Source of the DNA: Mucilaginibacter rubeus | GTDB taxonomy: Bacteria > Bacteroidota > Bacteroidia > Sphingobacteriales > Sphingobacteriaceae | Assembly: GCF_003286415.2 (NCBI RefSeq) | Contig: NZ_CP043450.1 | Location: forward strand, 4,030,001 to 4,094,000 | DNA: 64,000 nucleotides | Direction: 5' to 3' | In this document: piece by piece, positions 9,438-20,103 of the stretch | How the letters are laid out: the number at the start of each line of letters is the position of its first letter | How positions within the stretch are numbered: the first letter of the stretch is position 1 | Translations under genes and position numbers: made by a program | Notes under the pieces: generated by a model | What the model was told of the DNA's origin: nothing | Database searches by the model: none | The model's input: only the letters and a program-made list of their open reading frames with translations

Positions 9438-11890
9438 ATGAAACAACTTTTTGCTTTTTTTCTGCTTTGCAGCCCGGTACTCCTTCTCGCACAAACCGCC
9501 CAGCTAAAAGGCAGGGTATTGGATAGTCAAAATCATCATCCAATAGAATATACGAGCGTTGCCATGATCCATTCCGGCGATTCGGTCTTGGTGGCGGGCA
9601 CGGTTACCAAAGCCAACGGCGTATTCGAATTCGGCAAAATAGCAGCCGGAACTTATCGCTTAAAAATTGCATTTATCGGCTACCGTGACATAATCAAAAC
9701 AGATATCCGCCTAACTCAAGGCCAGCAACTCAATCTCGGCGACGTGCTTTTACAACCGGCCAGTAAACTGCTGAACGAAGTAAATGTGAGGGGACAGCAG
9801 GTAAATGCTGTTAATAAAATTGACAGGCAGGTTTACAGAGCCGGTCAGTTTGAGGCCGCCCGCGGTGGCTCGGCTATTGATGTGATCAAAAACCTGCCAT
9901 CGGTATCTGTTAATGGCGAAGGGAACATCAGCATGCGAGGTTCAGAAAGCTTTATGGTGCTTGTAAATGGCAAACCAGTTATTACCGATGCGCAAACCGT
10001 GCTTTCGCAAATACCCGCTAATTCGATAGCGAATATTGAAGTAATTACCTCGCCATCGGCTAAATACGATCCCGACGGGCGGGGTGGCATTCTCAATATC
10101 ATCACAAAAAAAGGCACTACAGATGGCATAACACTGGCAACCAACGTACAGGGTGGTTTACCCAGTACCGGCGATTTCGGTAATACGCGTAAACCTTTAC
10201 GATTTGGGGCCGATGCCACCCTGAATTACCGCAAAGGCAAATGGGATATTTCGGTAGGTGGTAACTATAACCGCAACGACAATGCCGGGTATCGCGAAGG
10301 TGATGTTTACACCAAAAACTTTGCTGCAGGCACTATCACCCGCTTCCCTTCAACCGGAGAACGCAGTTTCAAAAAGTACAATTATGCCGGTCGCGCGTCC
10401 ATCAACTTCACGGCAGATGCGGCCAATGTTTTCTCGGGAGGTCTGTTCCTGGACCAACTTACCAGGATCGTGTTGCCGATCTCCTCTATCACAACACTAC
10501 ATCAAACCTGAGCAATAACGCGCTTATTAAAAATACAACCTATTATAATTCCAACCTCCAAACAAAAGAGGGTAGCTTTGCCCTGGCCAACCTGGATTAT
10601 ACGCATACTTTTCATGATAAATCAACCCTGGCTGCGGGTATGGTTTATGAACACGCAGATCTTTACGGCAACACCAAAAACCGCAACCTGCACTATCCTA
10701 ATACAAACGATACCATCCAATATGTATACAACCCTTACAAACGCCCTATCACGGGCTATCGCTTAAAGTTGGATCATAGCCTGCCCATAGGAAATGGCAA
10801 GCTGGAAAGCGGTTACCAGTTAAGGTATGATACGCAGGACGGACAATTTGATTATTTAGTTACACCTCCAACTTCGCAACCAGACGCGGCCAAGTTTCAG
10901 GGTACCCTACATGCCAAAAATGTTATCAACTCTGTTTATAGTCAGTACACAGGTAAATCGGGGCAATGGGAATATAACGGAGGCTTGCGGTATGAATATG
11001 CCACCCGGTCGGTTACCCTTTCCTATGATCCAACAGTACACCGGCTCAATTTGTCAAACCTGTTTCCATCCGTATTAGTACAGTATAATTTAAGCGAGGG
11101 TTGGAAGCTTAAGGCCGATTACAGCAGACGCATTAACCGTACCACCAACCTGGAGCTGAACCCTATCCCCGAGCGCGAACATTCGGAAACACAGGAAGAA
11201 GGCGACCCAGACCTGCTACCCGAGTTTATTGATCAGGCAGAACTGGGTTTGACACATAACTTTAAATCAGGCACGTTCTTTTTAACCGGCTATTACCAGC
11301 ATATCAAAAACCCAATACAGCGCCTTAATAGTGTTTACGCAGATACCATGCTGAACCGGGTTTATACCAATGCAGGCGCAGCCACCCAAATAGGCGTAGA
11401 AATGGGTACTAACCTGCAACTCAAGAAATGGTGGAGCTTATACATAGGCGCCAACGCTTATAATTATCATATCAGCGGCGATATCCGTATTCTTGATCAG
11501 CCTTTTGTTGTTAACAACCGGCGCTGGGCCTATTCATTAAATATGAACACGGCTTTCCAGTTCAGTAAAACCTGGAGCGCGCAGGCTAATTTCAACTACC
11601 TGTCTAAACGCCCTACAGCCCAGGGCGAAGATTCCCGGTATTTTATTCCCAATACTTCGGTAAAGAAAACTTTTATAAACGGCCGCTTGGCAGCATCATT
11701 GCTCTGGCAAAATATCGGCATTTTTAACGCGGCCAGGCAACGGATCACCACTTCGGGTACCGACTTCTATACCACCACTAATTACATCTATGAAATCAAT
11801 GTGTTATTGATCAACCTGAGTTTTAACCTCAACCGTTTTACCAGCAAGCTAAAATTACCTAACAGCGAATTGAACGACCGGGAGTTTTAA
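9438..11890 (+). pseudogene. Outer-membrane beta-barrel receptor, frameshifted
   Basis: Two reading frames together encode one protein of about 817 residues. The first (9438-10511) has a signal peptide, a carboxypeptidase-regulatory-like domain ('LKGRVLDSQNHHPIEYTSVA') and a TonB-receptor plug ('VIKNLPSVSVNGEGNISMRG', 'YDPDGRGGILNIITKKG'). It then drifts off and stops at 10511. The second frame carries the rest of the barrel and ends normally at 11890. The frames meet near 10446-10460; adding one G to the GG at 10451-10452 restores a smooth 'GGLFLGPTYQDRVADLLYHN'. So it is a one-base deletion or a sequencing error. Intact relatives are TonB-dependent-receptor-like barrels. Confidence 0.85.
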
Positions 11891-11920
11891 TGCTGCGAAA
11901 TCAACAAACCTCTATTCATC

Positions 11921-12907
11921 TTAAAGCCCAAGAAGCTTGTCGGCATTTTGGTGTGCAATTTTTGCTACCTGATCGGGCGGAAGTTGTATTTCATTCAAGA
12001 AATCAATACCCATCTGGTTACTGCTAAAAGGGTAATCTACCGACAGGATAATGTTGTCGATACCGATGGTATCCAGGGCCAGTTGCAATGGTGGCTGCGT
12101 AAAAAAGCCGCTTGTGGTTATATACAACTGCTCACGAAAAGTATCATCCAGCGTACGTTGATTTGCGCCCCCACTACCAGGTTGAAATGCCCGGTTTGAC
12201 CGCACCCACATCATAGGCAGCATTTCGCCCATGTGGCCAATGACAACCTTTAGCTTCGGATACTTATCAAATGTACCTGCTGCTAAAAGCCTAAGTACGT
12301 GGACTGCCGTTTCAGAATGCCAGCCCCATCCCCAGCAAGCTATTGCCTCAAACGCTCCTGTTTTACCGCCAACATTACTATAGTATGCGTCCAGTACTGC
12401 TTGCGGCGGCAGTCCCGGATGAATGTAGATTGGAACGTCAAGTTTTTCGGCTTTTTCAAATATTGGTGCAAATTTAGGCGCATCCAGAAACTCGCCGTTG
12501 GTAAGGCCTCTGATCATGGCACCTCGGAAACCTAAATCGTTTACCGTGCGTTCCAACTCATCTGCGGCAGCCATTGGCGCGGTCATCGGCAGGTGGGCAA
12601 ATGCAGTAAAACGCCCGAGGTGATCACTGATCTTTTCGGCCAGCATATTATTGTATTTTGTGGCAAAATATGGTGCCGCAGTACTGTCTAATAAATTCAC
12701 ATCTGTGTTTTCGACTGAAAGCACCTGCATCGAAATACCACATTGGTCCATTGAGGCTAAACGTTCGCCGGAGATATCGGCCAGCTTGGGCATCATCTGT
12801 GCGGCGGCACTCGAATGTCGTCTTTTACTAAGTATATCGGCAGGCAAAAATCCGCTCATCTCCGGAAATGAAACATGCTCTTCTATGGTTACTATTCTCA
12901 TTTTCAC
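11921..12907 (-). CDS. Amidohydrolase family 2 (ACMSD-like decarboxylase/hydrolase)
   Basis: A 328-residue TIM-barrel metal enzyme of the amidohydrolase-2 group, which includes aminocarboxymuconate-semialdehyde and dihydroxybenzoate decarboxylases. Visible ligands are Glu10 and His11 near the start ('TIEEHVSFPEM'), the His in 'IYIHPGLPP', the His in 'KVVIGHMGEMLP', and the Asp in 'ILSVDYPFSSNQMG'. No signal peptide is seen, so it acts in the cytoplasm. It is convergent with the broken barrel gene (30-base gap) and stands alone on its strand. An alternative start is Met3. The substrate cannot be decided from the sequence. Confidence 0.82.
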   Translation of the reverse strand: MKMRIVTIEEHVSFPEMSGFLPADILSKRRHSSAAAQMMPKLADISGERLASMDQCGISMQVLSVENTDVNLLDSTAAPYFATKYNNMLAEKISDHLGRFTAFAHLPMTAPMAAADELERTVNDLGFRGAMIRGLTNGEFLDAPKFAPIFEKAEKLDVPIYIHPGLPPQAVLDAYYSNVGGKTGAFEAIACWGWGWHSETAVHVLRLLAAGTFDKYPKLKVVIGHMGEMLPMMWVRSNRAFQPGSGGANQRTLDDTFREQLYITTSGFFTQPPLQLALDTIGIDNIILSVDYPFSSNQMGIDFLNEIQLPPDQVAKIAHQNADKLLGL

Positions 12908-13092
12908 AAGTATTTAAATCAATACAAAGTAAATACAGCGCGTGTTGACCATCAATGGACAATTAACGAGATTAATAGCACGATTCACGGTATAACACAC
13001 TGTTCAAAATACATTATGAGCAATATAATCTATATAGAATTGAACAATTACCGGAAAACAAACAAGGAGTACCGCGCAATGTTATGCGCTTA

Positions 13093-13677
13093 CTATTTAA
13101 AAAACATATAATATAGGCAAAGTATAGTCGATACTTGTTTAAAGCAGCTCCGCAGATGTTTCAGCGCCATGGTTATCTGATTTTCGACGGTTCGTTTGGA
13201 TATTCCGAGGCGGCCGGCTATTTCCTGATTGCTCAGGTTGTCCATACGGCTCATATAAAATATTTCCTGGCAGCGTTTAGGTAGCTTTTCCAGGTACTGA
13301 CTTAGCTCCTGTAACAGTTCCTGGTTTTTGATACGGAAATCGCCCTGATTATAATCTGGCAGGTTGCTCATTTCCAGGTCGCCAAGTTCTAACGTTATTG
13401 GTGGCTTCGCGGCACGCATACGGTTGTAAACCTGGTAGCGAATGGCCGATAATAAAAAATTAGGAACAGATTCTATTTCCAGTTGACCGCGGCGTTCCCA
13501 AATATTCAGGAAAACATCATGTACTGCCTCTTCGCTTTGCTCGCGGTCTTTCAGGTATCTGAGGGCAGTTTTATACAACCTCACCCAATAACGGTCAAAA
13601 AGCATAGCAAACGCATGCTCATCGTCGTTACGCACGGCAAGCCAAAGCTCCGGATCACTAACAGGGGTATTGTGCAT
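13093..13677 (-). CDS. ECF-type RNA polymerase sigma factor
   Basis: A 194-residue sigma-70 family factor of the FecI-like type that accompanies SusC/SusD loci in Bacteroidota. Region 2 contains 'DREQSEEAVHDVFLNIWERR'; region 4 contains 'PKRCQEIFYMSRMDNLSNQE' and 'ISKRTVENQITMALKHLR'. There is no extra-cytoplasmic or SnoaL domain. It is divergent from the FecR-type anti-sigma gene (128-base gap), and the SusC/SusD genes follow that. In this family the sigma factor is held by FecR at the membrane until the SusC N-terminal domain signals substrate. The partner is assigned by position. Confidence 0.93.
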   Translation of the reverse strand: MHNTPVSDPELWLAVRNDDEHAFAMLFDRYWVRLYKTALRYLKDREQSEEAVHDVFLNIWERRGQLEIESVPNFLLSAIRYQVYNRMRAAKPPITLELGDLEMSNLPDYNQGDFRIKNQELLQELSQYLEKLPKRCQEIFYMSRMDNLSNQEIAGRLGISKRTVENQITMALKHLRSCFKQVSTILCLYYMFFK

Positions 13678-13805
13678 ATAACTGGTCGGATAAAATTAGG
13701 AATAATTCAACACTTAAGACAGTCTGTAAAAAAAAATCAAAAAATGTATGTGTGTGCCCGCATGAAATTTACACTAACACCATATAAACCTGCAATTACA
13801 ACCTA

Positions 13806-14978
13806 ATGATAACCAAAGACGAGTTCCTGGCACTGTATGAGAAATACATGAGCGGCCAATGTACCGATGCTGAAAAACAGCTATTGGATACATACCGCGA
13901 TGAAATGCTATTGGCCGAAGAAGGTTGGGATGATGAAGATGCTAATGAAACCGATGTACGCGCCCGTATATGGCAACGCCTAAACCAAAACCGCAAAGTA
14001 GTATCAATAAGCAAACACAAAATTTATAAAAGCTGGTGGTTGCAAATAGCGGCAGTTTTACTGGTGGCTTTATCAGCAGGATTGCTTTTTATCCCTGCTA
14101 AAAAAAATCAGGAAACTGGTAATGTAAACCTGACAGCAAATAAACACCCAAAACCTATTGTTCCGGGCAGCAACAAAGCCTACCTCACCTTAGCCAACGG
14201 GTCGCAGATTGTACTCGATGACGCAAAAAATGGAGCACTGGCAAATCAATCCGGGGTGAAAGTAAATAAAACAAGTAATGGAGTAGTAGTTTATAAATTC
14301 GACAGAAAAGCTGGTGAACAGGGACAAAAAGACATCCCCGAAATCAATACCATTACTACTCCCCGTGGTGGCCAATACCAGGTAATATTGGCAGATGGCA
14401 CCAAAGTACAGCTCAACGCTGCTTCATCAATCAGGTTCCCGGAGTTTTTTAACGGGACCAACCGCGAAGTTGAATTGACCGGCGAGGCCTATTTTGAGGT
14501 TGCAAAAGATAAGGCCCATCCATTTATAGTTAAGGCCAATGGTACGCAGGTACAGGTATTTGGCACCCACTTTAACATTAACGCATATAACGATAACCAG
14601 GAAATCACCACCACGTTGCTTGAAGGCTCAGTTAAAATGAGTAAAGGCCTGGCGGCAGTAATGCTGTTACCGGGTCAGCAAGGTAGTGTAAATCAAAACG
14701 GTTCATCAATAAAGGTACAAAAGGCCGATGTTGAAGCAAACATGGCGTGGATAAACGGCTTTTTTGTATTTCATGATCAAAGTATTGTGAATATCATGAA
14801 GCAGGTAAGCCGCTGGTACGATGTGGATGTTGAATATCAGGATGCCCAGGTTCAGGAAAATGAATTTGGTGGTACTATATCAAAATACAGGGATATTAAA
14901 GAGTTGCTTGATAATATTAAGCTAACCGGCAGTATCCATTACAAAATTGAAGGAAGGAGGGTTATCATTATGAAGTAA
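13806..14978 (+). CDS. FecR-family anti-sigma factor
   Basis: A 390-residue inner-membrane protein. The cytoplasmic N-terminus (about 1-75) would bind the sigma factor; one membrane helix follows at about 78-98 ('LQIAAVLLVALSAGLLFIP'). The periplasmic part has the FecR domain ('TTPRGGQYQVILADGTKVQL', 'ELTGEAYFEVAKDKAHPFIV', 'VFGTHFNINAY') and a C-terminal DUF4974-like domain ('LLDNIKLTGSIHYKIEGRRV'). It is divergent from the ECF sigma gene and 135 bases upstream of SusC, the standard order for sigma/anti-sigma/transducer loci. Confidence 0.94.
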   Translation: MITKDEFLALYEKYMSGQCTDAEKQLLDTYRDEMLLAEEGWDDEDANETDVRARIWQRLNQNRKVVSISKHKIYKSWWLQIAAVLLVALSAGLLFIPAKKNQETGNVNLTANKHPKPIVPGSNKAYLTLANGSQIVLDDAKNGALANQSGVKVNKTSNGVVVYKFDRKAGEQGQKDIPEINTITTPRGGQYQVILADGTKVQLNAASSIRFPEFFNGTNREVELTGEAYFEVAKDKAHPFIVKANGTQVQVFGTHFNINAYNDNQEITTTLLEGSVKMSKGLAAVMLLPGQQGSVNQNGSSIKVQKADVEANMAWINGFFVFHDQSIVNIMKQVSRWYDVDVEYQDAQVQENEFGGTISKYRDIKELLDNIKLTGSIHYKIEGRRVIIMK

Positions 14979-15011
14979 TCAGCTACTTACATAATGCTAT
15001 CCTTAAAGATG

Positions 15012-15038
15012 GCCAGGAGCGTTCGCACCGCCCCTGGC
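15012..15038 (+). other. Stem-loop between fecR-type gene and susC-type gene
   Basis: A ten-base stem with one mismatch (15012-15021 with 15029-15038) encloses a seven-base loop. It has no following T-run, so it is not a standard terminator. It stands 33 bases after the anti-sigma stop and 75 bases before the SusC start. It could be an mRNA 3' end or processing site that lets SusC be expressed at a different level; this is inference. Confidence 0.45.
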
Positions 15039-15113
15039 ACAATGCTACGGGTAGCAAATCAGGTCAGTTAACGATCATTTTTCTCACAACCAATTATTTA
15101 ACCTAACATTCAA

Positions 15114-18100
15114 ATGTACAAAAATTCTACTGCATTAAAGCGCGGGCAGATACCCCGTGCTGTATCAAAAATATTTCTGATCATGAAATTGTCGTTCTTT
15201 TTGTGTCTGGTTTCGATACTTCAGGTAAGTGCCTCAACCACATTTGCACAAAGGATAAGCCTAAGTAAAAATAACGCTTCGCTGGTGGAAACGCTTAAGG
15301 ACATCCACAGGCAAAGCGGCTATAGCGTGCTTTATAACACCAAAATGCTAAAAAAGGCGTTGCCCGTAAGTGTAGACCTTAAGGATGCAGCACTTGAAGA
15401 GGTATTGCGCGAGTGTTTCCGTGATCAGCCTTTTAGTTATGTCATTAACAATACCACCATTGTAGTTACACCCAAACCGGCTGAAAAGAAACCGGTACAG
15501 GTGATAACAGTTACAGGTACGGTAAAAGATCAGAAAGGTGCCCCTTTACCAGGAGTAACCATAAAGGTTAAAGGCAGCAACACAGGTGCGCAAACCAATA
15601 TCGACGGTAATTATAGCATTACTGTAGATAATAACGCCGTACTGGTTTACTCATTTGTAGGCTTTGTTAACCAGGAGATAACGGTTGGTAACCAAACCAA
15701 AATTGATGTAGTACTTAAAGAACAAACATCGGCACTTAACGAAATTGTGGTGGTTGGTTACGGTACACAAAAGAAGGTAAACCTTACAGGTGCCGTAGCA
15801 ACGGTAACCGGCGAAACATTGAATAAACGCCCGGTAGTGAATACAGCGTCAATGCTTGAAGGTTTAGCTCCGGGTGTACAGGTAAACACAGGTTCTGGCG
15901 AGCCGGGAAACGAGGCTGTATCTATCCGTATCCGCGGTAACAGCACGTTTAGCGGTGCAGGTTCAGATCCATTGGTGTTGATTGATGGTGTTCCGGGTAA
16001 CTTTGCTGATCTTAACCCAACTGATATTGATAACATATCTGTTTTGAAAGACGCAGCTTCGGCTTCCATATATGGTTCAAGGGCCGCAAACGGCGTGGTA
16101 TTGGTAACAACCAAACAAGGTAAAGCCGGCCAGATGTCTGTTACTTATGATGGTAATTTAGGCTACAACAGTCCTACTAAAATGTTTAAACTGGTAACCA
16201 ACTCTGCCCAATATATGGAGATGTTTAACCAGGCCCGTATCAACAGCGGTACAACAGATCCGGGTTCACTTTATCCGCAAGATCAGATCGACCTGTACCG
16301 CACCAGTACAGACAGGCTGCATTATCCGAATACCGATTGGCTAAGCCTCATCTTCAGGACAGCGGTAACACAAAACCACAACCTGACTTTTAGCGGCGGC
16401 AGCGAAAAAACCACTTACAATGTATCATTAGGCTATGTTGATCAGGATGGTATTGAGCGGGGATTTGATTACAAAAGATATAGCGCGCGTATCAACCTAA
16501 CTTCAAAAATCAATGATCATATCAAATTTGGTACTAACGTATTGCTAAAATCGGGTACCAGGGGCGCTGTAGCCGGTAACCCTTCATCGCCAAGCCAATG
16601 GGATGGTTCATCGATGGACCTTTTTCTTTCGGCCATGTCACAGGCGCCTACTTACGGCCCTTACCTAACTGACGGCAGCGGGCATTACACCTACAAAGCT
16701 TACGACTTTGAGTACAACAACAAAAACCCTATAGCTGTATTGGATCAAAACTTCCGGAGGATCACTAATGATTATGCGGTAAATGCTCAGGGTTGGTTTG
16801 AAGTTCAGTTTAACAAAGACTTTTCATGGTATACTAAAGGTGCGGTGAACTTTAACATGAATAAGTACAAGGATTTTAAAGCTACCCTTGATGAGTACAA
16901 CTTTAAAACAAATCAACTGGCTACCTCACTTGACCTTGGTAAAGGCTTAACCGATCAGGATGAGCAAACCGTATACACCAACTTATTCAGTTATTTAAAC
17001 TACGCGCATAACTTTCATGGGCATAACCTTAAGGCACAAGTTGGCTACAGTATTGAGCAAAGTAAATATCAATACCTGCAGGGCTACCGCAAAAACTTTC
17101 CAGACCTTGATCTGCAGGAGTTGAATGCAGGCGGTTCGGACATACAAAATGCTTATGGCAGCAGCAATCAATGGGCTTTAATGTCGTACTTCGGCCGTTT
17201 AAATTATGATTATCTGGGCCGTTACCTGTTAGAGGCTAACGTGCGCGATGACGGAAGTTCAAAATTTGCCGGCAAAAACAAATGGGGCGTGTTTCCATCG
17301 TTTTCGGCGGGCTGGCGTGTTACAGAAGAGCCTTTTGTAAAAGCTATGAATTTAACCTGGCTGGATAACTTCAAACTAAGAGGCTCATGGGGACAATTGG
17401 GTAATCAGAATATAGTTATTAATGGCTACGGCGCCAATTATCCATATCAGGCCTTACTGAATTTCACCGGTAACTATTCTTTTGACAATTCAACATTGGT
17501 AACCGGTGTAGCTCAGCAAAACCTGAACAACCCGGCCATTAAATGGGAAACTACCACCATGACTGATATTGGCCTGGATGTTACCGTTTTCAAAAACTTT
17601 AACTTAACTGCCGATTGGTATAACAAAACAACATCTGATATTTTAAGACAGGCCCAGGTTACAGCGGCTGTTGGCTTAAGCGCACCTACTATTAATGACG
17701 GTTCGGTGAATAACCGTGGTATTGAGCTTGGCATATCATACAATAACGTAATAACTGACGGTGCTTTAAGAGGTTTAGCCTTTAATGTAGGCGCAAACGT
17801 TGATCATAACAGGAACAAACTGGTAAAATTTGGTCAGACCGAAATTGGCGACTATACCATTAACCAAAACGGACAGCCATGGAATTCATTCTATATGTTG
17901 CAGGTTATCGGCATATTCCAGTCGGCACAAGAGGTAGCTAATTCACCTAAACAGTTTTCTGACTCTACACTACCAGGCGACTTAAAATATAAAGATGTAA
18001 ACGGTGACGGCAAAATTGACCAGAATGACAGAACAATTATTGGCGGTGTTTATCCAAAATTAAATTACTCATTTAATTTATCGGCCAGCTTTAAAGGTTT

Positions 18101-18533
18101 TGATTTGTCGGCCATGATGCAGGGCGTTTACGGCGTTAAATCATATGTATCTGGTTGGGGCACTATACCTTTTGTACAGGGATCATCGCCAACTACAGAT
18201 TGGCTGAACGCCTGGACACCAGAGCATCCTTCAACCACTATGCCACGCCTTTATTTCGGCCAAAGTGCACCTGATAAAATCGGTCGCCGGTCTTCATATT
18301 TCCTGCAGGATGCATCATACTTAAGACTTAAAAACCTGGTGTTTGGTTATACCCTTCCGTCGCAGCTTACCAAAAAGATAGGTATCAACAGGTTTAGGGT
18401 TTATTTTGCAGGCGATAACTTGTTAACCATTACCAAGTTTAAAGGCCTTGACCCTGAGCGTTATGGCAGCGGCGACCAGGTGCAGTACCCGCAAAATAAA
18501 ATCTACTCTTTTGGTTTGAACGTTTCCTTTTAA
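15114..18533 (+). CDS. SusC/RagA-family TonB-linked outer-membrane transducer
   Basis: A 1139-residue receptor that imports oligosaccharides or peptides with its SusD partner. A signal segment ends near 'SASTTFAQ' (about residue 44). An STN/secretin-TonB domain (about 50-115) touches FecR, and a carboxypeptidase-regulatory-like domain follows (about 130-210, 'VTGTVKDQKGAPLPGVTIKV'). Then come the SusC signature 'NEIVVVGYGTQKKVNLTGAV', the plug ('IRIRGNSTFSG', 'VLKDAASASIYGSRAANGVV') and the barrel ending in 'NKIYSFGLNVSF'. The STN domain marks it as the transducer type that signals to the ECF sigma factor. Met24 is a possible alternative start. The substrate is unknown because no degradative enzyme is next to it. 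Confidence 0.96.
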   Translation: MYKNSTALKRGQIPRAVSKIFLIMKLSFFLCLVSILQVSASTTFAQRISLSKNNASLVETLKDIHRQSGYSVLYNTKMLKKALPVSVDLKDAALEEVLRECFRDQPFSYVINNTTIVVTPKPAEKKPVQVITVTGTVKDQKGAPLPGVTIKVKGSNTGAQTNIDGNYSITVDNNAVLVYSFVGFVNQEITVGNQTKIDVVLKEQTSALNEIVVVGYGTQKKVNLTGAVATVTGETLNKRPVVNTASMLEGLAPGVQVNTGSGEPGNEAVSIRIRGNSTFSGAGSDPLVLIDGVPGNFADLNPTDIDNISVLKDAASASIYGSRAANGVVLVTTKQGKAGQMSVTYDGNLGYNSPTKMFKLVTNSAQYMEMFNQARINSGTTDPGSLYPQDQIDLYRTSTDRLHYPNTDWLSLIFRTAVTQNHNLTFSGGSEKTTYNVSLGYVDQDGIERGFDYKRYSARINLTSKINDHIKFGTNVLLKSGTRGAVAGNPSSPSQWDGSSMDLFLSAMSQAPTYGPYLTDGSGHYTYKAYDFEYNNKNPIAVLDQNFRRITNDYAVNAQGWFEVQFNKDFSWYTKGAVNFNMNKYKDFKATLDEYNFKTNQLATSLDLGKGLTDQDEQTVYTNLFSYLNYAHNFHGHNLKAQVGYSIEQSKYQYLQGYRKNFPDLDLQELNAGGSDIQNAYGSSNQWALMSYFGRLNYDYLGRYLLEANVRDDGSSKFAGKNKWGVFPSFSAGWRVTEEPFVKAMNLTWLDNFKLRGSWGQLGNQNIVINGYGANYPYQALLNFTGNYSFDNSTLVTGVAQQNLNNPAIKWETTTMTDIGLDVTVFKNFNLTADWYNKTTSDILRQAQVTAAVGLSAPTINDGSVNNRGIELGISYNNVITDGALRGLAFNVGANVDHNRNKLVKFGQTEIGDYTINQNGQPWNSFYMLQVIGIFQSAQEVANSPKQFSDSTLPGDLKYKDVNGDGKIDQNDRTIIGGVYPKLNYSFNLSASFKGFDLSAMMQGVYGVKSYVSGWGTIPFVQGSSPTTDWLNAWTPEHPSTTMPRLYFGQSAPDKIGRRSSYFLQDASYLRLKNLVFGYTLPSQLTKKIGINRFRVYFAGDNLLTITKFKGLDPERYGSGDQVQYPQNKIYSFGLNVSF

Positions 18534-18541
18534 TTAGCCCC

Positions 18542-20062
18542 ATGAAAAATCGAATTATAATAACCATCATATTAATTACATCGCTGTTTTTAGGCGCATG
18601 TAAAAAGGCGCTGGACCTTAATCCTAACGACCAGATCGCCACCTCAACTTTCTATAAAACGAAGGCGGATTTTGATGCAGCTTTAGCAGCTGTTTACGCT
18701 TCACTTCAAACCGAAGAATTTTCCTATGGCATGGGCTTTAGGGATGGGTTTACCGATAACGGCTATAACCAGTTTAATTCGGGAGCTGCTAAAGATTTTG
18801 TACAGGGTAATTTTAACCCTACAACCGGCGGTTACGAAACTGCTATTTATAACGACAGCTATGTTGGCATTGCAAGAGTAAACTTATTTCTGCAAAACTT
18901 AGGCGGTTACAAAGGCGCGGATATTTCTGATAGCCAGCGTAAAATTTACGAAGGCGAAGTAAGGTTTATCCGCGCCTTTCTTTACTTCCAGTTATACAGC
19001 ATTTATGGTGATGTACCTTTGGTAGTACAGCCGCTTGGCCTGAGCAATCAAAAACAACCTAAGGTGCCTGCGGCACAGGTACTCGCTCAAATTACTGCCG
19101 ATCTTGATTATGGCATTGCTAATTTGAGCAGCAACGCTTATTACGCTAACGGTGGCCATGCCGCGGCATCATCTGCCAAAGCTTTAAAGGCAAGGGTATT
19201 ACTATTTGCAGCTTTCGGTAACACCGGTACTGCTGACGCTACCATGCTAACCCAGGTGCGCGACCTTTGTCTTGATTTGATGGGCCAATACAAATTAAGC
19301 ACCAATTTTGAAGACATCTTCAGGGATGCTACCCAGAAAAACAACACCGAGATCATGTTTTCGGTTAACTTCCTGGCACCAAATAATACAGCTCCGTGGG
19401 ATATGTATTATGGCGACTGGGATGCCTGCGCGCCAATGCAAAACATGGTAGATGCCTACGAGTGTACTGATGGTCAACCGTACGGTACTTCGCCGTTAAC
19501 TGATACTAAAAACCAGTTTAATAACCGCGACCCGAGGCTTGCTAAAACCGTATATGCTGATTCGGTTTATTTTGGCCCCGGCAAAGTTCACCATCCTTCC
19601 AACCTTAGGCCTACAGGCTACGGTATTATCAAGTTCCTGGAACCTAACAACATCCCTTATGGTTTCTCCACCCTTAGCCAGCAGGACGCAGTTATATTAC
19701 GTTTAGGCGAAGTAATGCTGATGTATGCTGAAGCGCAAAATGAGATTGCGGGTCCTGATGCTACGGTTTATAAAGCCATGGCAGATTTACGTGCACGTGC
19801 AAATATGCCTGCCTATCCGACCGGTTATACCAAAGATCAGATGCGCGAACGCATCAGGCATGAACGCCGTGTTGAGCTTGCTTTTGAAGGCTTGCGCCAT
19901 TATGATCTGTTAAGATGGCACATTGCCGGCCCTGTGCTTAACGCGGTAAAATCAACCCTCATTAATTATCATTTTGAGGATAAGTTTTACCACTGGCCAC
20001 TCCCTCAAACAGAAATTGATAAGAGCGGAGGTGTCCTGATACAAAATCCGGATTATAAATAA
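18542..20062 (+). CDS. SusD/RagB-family nutrient-binding lipoprotein
   Basis: A 506-residue surface lipoprotein that caps its SusC barrel and binds substrate. The lipobox 'LFLGAC' places the lipidated Cys at 20. The N-terminal 'ALDLNPNDQIATSTFYKTKA' and the TPR-like helices with 'YEGEVRFIRAFLYFQLYSIY' and 'DVPLVVQP' are typical. Near the end come 'MRERIRHERRVELAFEGLRH', 'YDLLRW' and a closing 'WPLPQTEIDKSGGVLIQNPD', all SusD hallmarks. It follows SusC by 8 bases and ends in a strong terminator. Confidence 0.96.
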   Translation: MKNRIIITIILITSLFLGACKKALDLNPNDQIATSTFYKTKADFDAALAAVYASLQTEEFSYGMGFRDGFTDNGYNQFNSGAAKDFVQGNFNPTTGGYETAIYNDSYVGIARVNLFLQNLGGYKGADISDSQRKIYEGEVRFIRAFLYFQLYSIYGDVPLVVQPLGLSNQKQPKVPAAQVLAQITADLDYGIANLSSNAYYANGGHAAASSAKALKARVLLFAAFGNTGTADATMLTQVRDLCLDLMGQYKLSTNFEDIFRDATQKNNTEIMFSVNFLAPNNTAPWDMYYGDWDACAPMQNMVDAYECTDGQPYGTSPLTDTKNQFNNRDPRLAKTVYADSVYFGPGKVHHPSNLRPTGYGIIKFLEPNNIPYGFSTLSQQDAVILRLGEVMLMYAEAQNEIAGPDATVYKAMADLRARANMPAYPTGYTKDQMRERIRHERRVELAFEGLRHYDLLRWHIAGPVLNAVKSTLINYHFEDKFYHWPLPQTEIDKSGGVLIQNPDYK

Positions 20063-20070
20063 TCAATTGA

Positions 20071-20103
20071 AAAAAGCAGCGGCAAATTCACCGCTGCTTT
20101 TTT
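20071..20103 (+). terminator. Rho-independent terminator of SusC/SusD operon
   Basis: A perfect 12-base stem (20071-20082 with 20091-20102) has an eight-base loop, A-rich on the left and T-rich on the right. It begins eight bases after the SusD stop. The A/T symmetry would let it act on either strand. Confidence 0.9.

Noticed and set aside
12875..13111. 78-residue ORF between the amidohydrolase and the ECF sigma gene
   Set aside because: It covers the promoter region, overlaps both neighbours and has low-complexity Asn/Tyr/Ile content typical of AT-rich spacer.
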